DNA of 64,000 bases from Siphonodentalium dalli (taxonomy: Eukaryota > Mollusca > Scaphopoda > Gadilida > Siphonodentaliidae): assembly GCA_032622095.1 (NCBI GenBank), contig CP136061.1, positions 97,585,345 to 97,649,344 on the forward strand, written 5' to 3'. Shown here in pieces: positions 58,305 to 64,000 of the stretch. Both the position numbers and the translations under genes were made by a program. Within the stretch, counting starts at the first letter, position 1, and each line of letters starts with the position of its first letter. The notes beneath the pieces were generated by a model. The model worked only from the letters and a program-made list of their open reading frames with translations. It was not told the origin of the DNA and searched no databases.

Positions 58305-59902
58305 GGGGGTGTTTATACATTACCCGGCGAAGATCGCATTCGCTGTAGCCGGCAGCGATAACAATAGAGTGTTTATACTTCGCCGGATAAGAATTACGGC
58401 TATCCGGATACTCAGCTATACGGTTTTCAACTTTTGGTTAAAAATGCTTTAGTACAAGCACCTGATTGTCGTATGGATTCTAATTCGCTCTGCGGTTAAG
58501 TTAGATGTTTATCTGGGGTCATGCCGTCATGGGTGATTTCCTTTCAACAATTAACTCGAACAATATTATTGTGCAATCGCTGATAGACCAGCCCGCTTTT
58601 CACCTGTGTATATATTGGTCAGTGTGCCAGTTTGATTGTCTCTAATCAGCTGTCAGGTCGGTGGTCACGCACCTTGGTTATAAGCTATTATTATAAATAC
58701 TAACCGATGATGGTACACGTACTCTGCATGTGCATGGTACATTTGTTGCGCATTCGAGGGAATTAATTCATGTACATGTATGTCAATATATATATATGGA
58801 AGAAATGGGATGGCACGTTTCTGTGGATTCAAACTTAATGGACAATTAGTTCAATAATCTAAATCTGAGTGCGCCGTGGACATATTTACACAGGGACGGG
58901 TCTAGAGGGCCTGATTTGGAGGTGTGGGACTGTTCATCTTTGGAATTTATCGACCGACCGTGGTTATGGCCAGGTGTGAGAATTTTTTTTAATCTGAACC
59001 CTGAAAATTGCAAAATCCTAGCATCCAGCCTTAAGATTTCCAATTGTTGGACATTTTCCAAACTTGACGCACCTCTAATAAGGTTGGATCATTTCCAACT
59101 GATGGTCATTTCAGTCCAACAATTTGGTAAAAAAATAAGCAAATGTTGCCTAAAGAAATCACCAATAACAAATTGTTGAAAATAAAACTACGAGAACAAT
59201 TTCATCATATTGCTGATGTCAAATGTCCAACTATTGCCGTGTCAGGTATGAAATTTCCAGCTTTTGAATATTTTGATTAAAGTTGGGATGAGACACCCCC
59301 ATCGCCTCGGCCCTATATACATGGACATGGTGAACGCCCGAGTAAAATGAAAAACATATTTTATTGTATAATGTGCAAACGGAAAATGTGTCACATTTGA
59401 TTCGCGATGTTGAAACTTATATATATAATATAAAATCCAATCCGAATGATTAGACACCAATTTGTAGATGTATGCGACGAACAGATCTCAAAACTGACAA
59501 TGGCCATGCTTTTGGTGCGACACTCACTTCACAGGCTGTATGTGAAGTTTGTGAACCAAAACAAACCATTAACAATGTTTTTTAAATATCTATAAAATTA
59601 CCAATAGCAATACCTGAAAGTTTGAGTTGGATATTAATAATTTCGGCATTTCCATTTCTAAAAAGTTTCATTTCACTATACTGCCCAACCATATCTCTAA
59701 CAGGAAGCGGCTAGATGTTTACAGGTGTACAGCAATATCATATTGCAGTTCAGTGAGAACTAAAACGAAAACTATTATGAAGTAAAGGAGACACATGAAT
59801 ATATGCGTATCTTCGCCGGCGATGTGTAAACACTCTGCCCAACCTTCGCCGGCTAACGGGTTCGCCGGGTAACGGCTTCGCCGGCTATGTGTGAACGTCA
59901 CC
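58305..59902. mobile_element. PIF/Harbinger-like non-autonomous element (3-bp TGA target duplication)
   Basis: 1,598 bp inserted in a family X segment and identified by comparison with the uninterrupted paralogue near 52433. TGA (58302-58304 and 59903-59905) is duplicated. Ends begin GGGGGTGTTTATACATTACC and (right, complement) GGTGACGTTCACACATAGCC, both followed by CCGGCGAAG. Three-base duplications of T-N-A form with GGG...TGTT ends are typical of PIF/Harbinger. Subterminal regions are rich in TTCGCCGG(A/C) motifs on both sides. No transposase frame was found; its centre holds unrelated-looking sequence. Confidence 0.8.
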
Positions 59903-60003
59903 TGAGATGAATATTTTGACAGCATACCCACCACCAACAACGCCCGTATCTTTAAAATCAGAGTTTGGCACTTTCGTGTGGTACCCTTTATTTTTCGTTT
60001 TAG

Positions 60004-60215
60004 GTCAGAATGCAGCCTGGATAGACGGCAGTGATGAAGCTAATGAGGGGAGCTGGGTCATCTGGGACGGGAGTAGTCTCCCCTGGACTGGTTGGGCATC
60101 GGGGGAGCCAAAGGGAGATAGCATTCAGAATTGCATGGGATTCGGCGTAAGGGTGGACTATTTCCTAAACGACCGACGGTGCACGAAAACTGGTTCATAC
60201 ATCTGTGAGCTATAG
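60004..60215 (+). CDS. Lectin gene, last coding exon: C-terminal half of C-type lectin domain
   Basis: Begins after CGTTTTAG with two bases that complete the glycine codon begun at 33250, then 69 codons and TAG (60213-60215). It encodes WIDGSDEANEGSW.IWDG, GWASGEPKGD, NCMGF, FLNDRRC and YICEL: the second half of a long-form C-type lectin domain with the last three of six cysteines. The calcium/sugar motif EPN is EPK here, and the usual WND is FLND. Calcium-dependent mannose-type binding is therefore uncertain. With the exons at 17154 and 33076 the model gives 243 residues (229 if started at 17196), a normal size for a small invertebrate lectin. An AATAAA follows 35 bases downstream. Confidence 0.9.
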
Positions 60216-62345
60216 AGAATACGACATGACGTTGATATATATGGCAAAGAATAAAATAATATTTTTAAGAAAGTACATCGTTCTAGTCCTTGGGGTCAAT
60301 CAAGATAAATTGATCTGACCAGGACCTCAATCCTATAGACACAACAACGCACAGAACTGCCACGTGTTATAAGATCATTTTGAGTCGTATATATATAAAT
60401 GCCTCACGAAATCAACATGTTGGTCGAGTACAATTGTTTAGATCTTTGTTGAAAAGCAAACCAGTTTCGATTGCGTTGCCATTTTCTTAATTGACAGCCA
60501 TTTTCAGACATAAAGACTACGTTTTGAGCAAGCGATGTTTGATGTAGAGAACTGGAGCATACACGCCGCCAATACTGCCCATAGCTATGCCATAAATATG
60601 ATAACAAATACTATAATTCATCACCATTTGAAACATGTGCGTATCAGAATATACCCATAGTGCAATAGAAAACAGCTGAGATCATAGAGAAGATTACTCC
60701 AGTTTTTGGCTCCCAGTATGCAACATAATTCAAACGAAATGCGCATGCGCATGCGTGAACAATGGCGGTTTGTTTGTATTTTTCCTCTGTGAATTTTTCA
60801 ATTAATATGAAATAATGGATTAACACGGGATTATTTTCTAAAACTGTTATGTGTGGACTATACTATCCAGGTTAGTAATGGAATACATGCCAGACATGAC
60901 TCTGTCCAGAGATAGAACTGTTTCATTCGATAGACAAAAATTTTGTCGTTTAAATCACAGTCCTAGGAATCACTGTCCATGTAATATTAAATTTGATTAA
61001 AATATAACAAATAGATCTAGATATATTACCTCTACTATATAGATATAAGCTACAGTTAGGCAACTTCAGATTTTGTTATTATGTAAATCATCACCTCATT
61101 GGCTGCAGACCACCCCCTGTGCTCTATCACTAAAACGAACAATTCGATTTTTTGTTCGAAAAAAATGCATTTATCTCCCCACATTTGACATGTGACAATT
61201 AAGTTAATTGTTCTTAATGTGCTCGTCGGGTCATATCAACTGTACCTTGTCTGAGTTGTACATAAATCGTAATTTTCCATCCAATATTCACATTGAATAA
61301 CTGTCGGCTAAATTATCAAGTGACGTAATTCTGCAAAATTGTTTAAAACGGGAAGTTATCAATCCAGTTCCCTATTACACATTACTTTTGCAGCCAAACC
61401 CAGCACGAGTTATCTCCCATTGCCATTCTTGAGATGCGGAGTTAACTGGGAGCTTGGAATATAAAATTTGCTTTCACATCTCAAGATATCAACCACCCCC
61501 AGGGCCCTACTTGAAAATATATAGATATATTAGTTTGAGATGGTCATTTCTACATTTCTCTAGTAATGAGAATGAGTTAAAATGTGTACTTAGTAGTGTA
61601 CAACAGAGCCAGTTTTAACACACCCGACGTCTGTTTACTCACATCCGTAATCCCTTTTATTCGGATTAACACCGGTTGGCTATACGCGAACGAACTATTT
61701 ACAGATTGGGTGGTTTTCTCAGAAATGATTAGGAATCCCCGAGAGTTGGACTTGAATGAATATTCGAGGAACTAACAGACATTTTTCTGGTAAGTGGGTA
61801 AAGATAGAAACAATCTGAATACACCAGCGTTTCAAGAAAAAAATACGGAATATGATGATATAAACTCAGAAAGCGAGAATGTTTGTGTGGCATAAAAATT
61901 TGCACTCTTGTAATTTCGTTCAAATCATCTACCAATGAAAATGCAGAACACAAAATTTGAATAAACGTGATGCGAAAATGGTGGACGTGTGTTTTCTTCG
62001 CTCAGTATTTATCCAATAAATTTCATATAAACTACATCGGATCGGTAACCCAACCTAGTGCATATTCTTAATTGGGAAGATATCTATAAGTTTATTACGG
62101 ATATTGATTGGAATGTGCCTTAAATTCATTATTACCGGTATGTGGAGTTCGAACTTTTCTATATTCGCGCCATGATGTTTACATTTTTCTGACTATCTAT
62201 GTACGCCCAATTTATCGGCCTCTGAAGCGGGAGCTCCTTTCCGACGACTTATCTCAAATCAGCCCAATCCTTCACCCGAGTCTCAACTGTGATTGGTGTT
62301 ATAGTGAACCTAACTCATCGTTCTGGACTCACATACAACTGTTGA
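60216..62345. other. Non-coding region downstream of the lectin gene
   Basis: It contains the lectin polyadenylation signal and, near 60738-60770, a GCGCATGCGCATGCG (NRF-1-like) site followed by AACAATGGCGG, which could be a promoter. A possible splice donor CAG|GTTAGT is near 60870. No coding exon was recognised. The last few hundred bases may be the 5' leader of the element encoding the frame at 62346. Confidence 0.45.
60250..60255 (+). promoter_or_regulatory. Polyadenylation signal AATAAA of the lectin gene
   Basis: Canonical hexamer 35 bases after the TAG stop, with a T-rich stretch shortly downstream. Confidence 0.75.
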
Positions 62346-64000
62346 ATGATACTTAACACTCTAACACAATCTGTTATAAGAGGAGTCGACTCTGTCAAAC
62401 AGTGGTTAAAACCACTCATGGATCCTTCGAACTTGGCTGATTACGGAGACGTGTTCATCGACCCGACAACTGGTGCAACAATAATGCCTCTTTCTAACGG
62501 TACCATACCGGACAACATGCAACGACATGACTCTTGCTCAACCCAGGCGCTAGATACAAGACCATATACACGTTTGAGTGAAATTTCCCCTGAACTCACA
62601 GATATAAATTCAACCTTCAAGCAACTGAGCGAAGCCGCAATGTGTAGCATGGATCCAGATGTTATCGCAATGCAGATAATCATGACGTCATGTCTTCAAT
62701 TTATTAGTAGTGTTCCGAGGGACATCGTTGTAAAAGTTATAGAAGACTCAGCCACACGCGAAGAACATATACTAAAGCAAATGAGACAAGTCGTATTCTT
62801 GGAAGTGAAAGCTGATTCAAATTTCTGCCAGCACTACCCCATAAGCACTTCTCTCAAAAACCGCTTAAGTGTGAAGGGTGGTTTAGAGGCCTACCAGAAA
62901 TACTCTTCTGATATCTATATGTTGATGTTATTTCTCGTAGATGGGGGCACTAATCTAGGCGAGCTGCTCAGCAAAAGTACCAAACAGTCAGCATGCAACA
63001 CCACCATTAATAAGCTTCCCGAACCAATACCAGCACCTGTACCTGACAGCTTTCAACAGAACATCCTCGACATGCTATGTGAAAACCGAAATCTCGTGCG
63101 GAATGTCCTTGAATCGTTGCCCGACATCACAAAATCAATAACCAATCTGGACAATCGGGTGGCAGAGTTAGAACGTCGATTCGATCCACTTGCATCGCAA
63201 AACGCTGTCGATAATACACATTCAACTCTGAAACAAATCCAGCAATCAATCGTATATATTGAAAACAATGTCGCATCTAACACTGAACTGATGGAGTCAA
63301 ACGAACTAAAACTGCAACGAGCTCTAGATGACAAGTGTGATGGAGTCGCTAATTGCCGTTCAAAGATACACGATCTCCAAACTGACATTGAAACTAACCT
63401 GGATCATGCCAAAAGTGTAGTTCGTGCAGTAAATCGGAATGCTGGGTCCATAGGAACTCTAAGTGACAAAGTGAACAAATTAACGAAGGTGGTTTCACAA
63501 CCACACTCATGCCCAAATGTGTCTGATCAAAAAGTAAACCCAGACAATTTCAAACAATTGCAAGGCCAAATGCAACAATTCGCAGATGAAGTGTGCACAC
63601 GACTTGATAGCTTCTGTGAATCTATAAAGGATACCGTTGAAAATACAAATTTACCGGATGATGTCGACGGTGAAAACGACTCAGTGAAAATCAGTGACAT
63701 TCAGCCAAACCAGCACAATGCGCATGCTAATCAAAACCATAACGGTTATAACGTTCGGTCAACAACAGGTGAATCGGGCAATCATGTCCAGTCCAATTAC
63801 AATGATCATGATCGGCACAATCGCACACATGAAAATCAAGAGAACCGCTATAGTGACAAACACGATCGACAAGACAGAAGCGACACATACCGCGCGAGGA
63901 ACAAAAAGCCAATTAACTCAACTAGATTATTTGTTTCAAACCTGCCGGACTTTGTTGATGCAGACTGTTTAGCCGACTATCTATATGATGCCGATATCAA
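62346..64000 (+). CDS. Long open frame, coiled-coil plus RRM-like protein (LINE ORF1-like?), cut by window edge
   Basis: 551 codons without a stop, from an ATG at 62346 immediately preceded by an in-frame TGA (62343-62345) to the right edge. Codons ~1-230 are a predicted mixed helical region (MTSCLQFISSVPRDIVVKVI near 118-137). Codons ~235-430 have heptad-like spacing (ITNLDNRVAELERRF, IHDLQTDIETNLDHA, IGTLSDKVNKLTKVV) consistent with a coiled coil. Codons ~460-520 are rich in Asn, His, Asp and Arg. At ~527-545, TRLFVSNLPDFVDADCLADY looks like the first strand and helix of an RRM (RNP2-like LFVSNLP). Coiled coil followed by RRM is the plan of L1-type ORF1 proteins, but the long N-terminal region is not typical. 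A host RNA-binding gene is the alternative. The frame is uninterrupted, unlike the other elements here. Confidence 0.75.
   Translation, partial: MILNTLTQSVIRGVDSVKQWLKPLMDPSNLADYGDVFIDPTTGATIMPLSNGTIPDNMQRHDSCSTQALDTRPYTRLSEISPELTDINSTFKQLSEAAMCSMDPDVIAMQIIMTSCLQFISSVPRDIVVKVIEDSATREEHILKQMRQVVFLEVKADSNFCQHYPISTSLKNRLSVKGGLEAYQKYSSDIYMLMLFLVDGGTNLGELLSKSTKQSACNTTINKLPEPIPAPVPDSFQQNILDMLCENRNLVRNVLESLPDITKSITNLDNRVAELERRFDPLASQNAVDNTHSTLKQIQQSIVYIENNVASNTELMESNELKLQRALDDKCDGVANCRSKIHDLQTDIETNLDHAKSVVRAVNRNAGSIGTLSDKVNKLTKVVSQPHSCPNVSDQKVNPDNFKQLQGQMQQFADEVCTRLDSFCESIKDTVENTNLPDDVDGENDSVKISDIQPNQHNAHANQNHNGYNVRSTTGESGNHVQSNYNDHDRHNRTHENQENRYSDKHDRQDRSDTYRARNKKPINSTRLFVSNLPDFVDADCLADYLYDADI

Larger units (their letters stand above)
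33251..60003 (+). other. Inferred intron 2 of the lectin gene (about 26.8 kb), transposon sink
   Basis: Starts GTGAGTGT and ends CGTTTTAG; donor and acceptor are both clear and phase 1 on both sides. The flanking exons encode the two halves of one lectin domain, so they should be spliced directly. The intron holds hAT-like, piggyBac-like, PIF/Harbinger-like and other TIR elements, the modular array at 43.0-48.2 kb, family Y copies, and a direct duplication at 50.6-53.2 kb. No gene is supported within it on either strand. Confidence 0.8.

Noticed and set aside
62441-63912. Minus-strand frames at 62441-62683, 63053-63388 and 63727-63912, and a plus-strand frame at 63694-63972
   Set aside because: Shadows of the 551-codon plus-strand frame, which is uninterrupted and has recognisable organisation.

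Overview
This is a eukaryotic window, most likely from a marine invertebrate. It is AT-rich, almost all non-coding, dense in dispersed repeats, and holds one intron-containing host gene. A Polinton/Maverick remnant, C-type lectin exons and tandem modules of the kind ending in 'agttatg(g/a)cccttt' (50.3-50.7 kb) remind me of bivalve molluscs. That placement is an impression, not a demonstration.

Layout. Positions 1-1622 hold the 3' part of a dead non-LTR retrotransposon. From 1.6 to 6.7 kb is non-coding DNA with a foldback repeat and two TTAA-flanked MITEs. From 6.7 to 13.0 kb, all on the minus strand, is a compact Polinton (virus-like transposon) gene block. In transcription order it reads: packaging ATPase, small basic/hydrophobic protein, hypothetical protein, retroviral-type integrase with chromodomain, penton-like minor capsid protein, basic core-like protein, major capsid protein, adenain-like protease and a zinc-knuckle protein. 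Several genes are broken by stops or frame changes, the protease lacks an expected catalytic acid, and no DNA polymerase B was found in the window. From 13.0 to 17.1 kb is non-coding repeat-bearing DNA.

From 17.15 to 60.22 kb on the plus strand I infer one host gene of three coding exons: 17154-17498 (hydrophobic leader plus Cys-containing, PAN-like segment), 33076-33250 (first half of a C-type lectin domain) and 60004-60215 (second half and stop). The last two exons match in phase and together make a normal six-cysteine lectin domain. The introns are about 15.6 and 26.8 kb and act as a transposon sink. They contain a 61-bp minisatellite, two ~2-kb repeat copies, piggyBac-like, hAT-like and PIF/Harbinger-like non-autonomous elements with visible target-site duplications, a head-to-tail array of modular elements carrying NRF-1-type palindromes, a large inverted repeat, and a direct duplication that gives empty-site/filled-site comparisons.

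From 60.2 to 62.3 kb is non-coding. From 62346 to the right edge runs an uninterrupted plus-strand reading frame of 551 codons. It encodes a coiled-coil protein that enters an RRM-like motif as the window ends, and is possibly the ORF1 of an intact LINE. All functional statements rest on reading motifs by eye; no database search was run.
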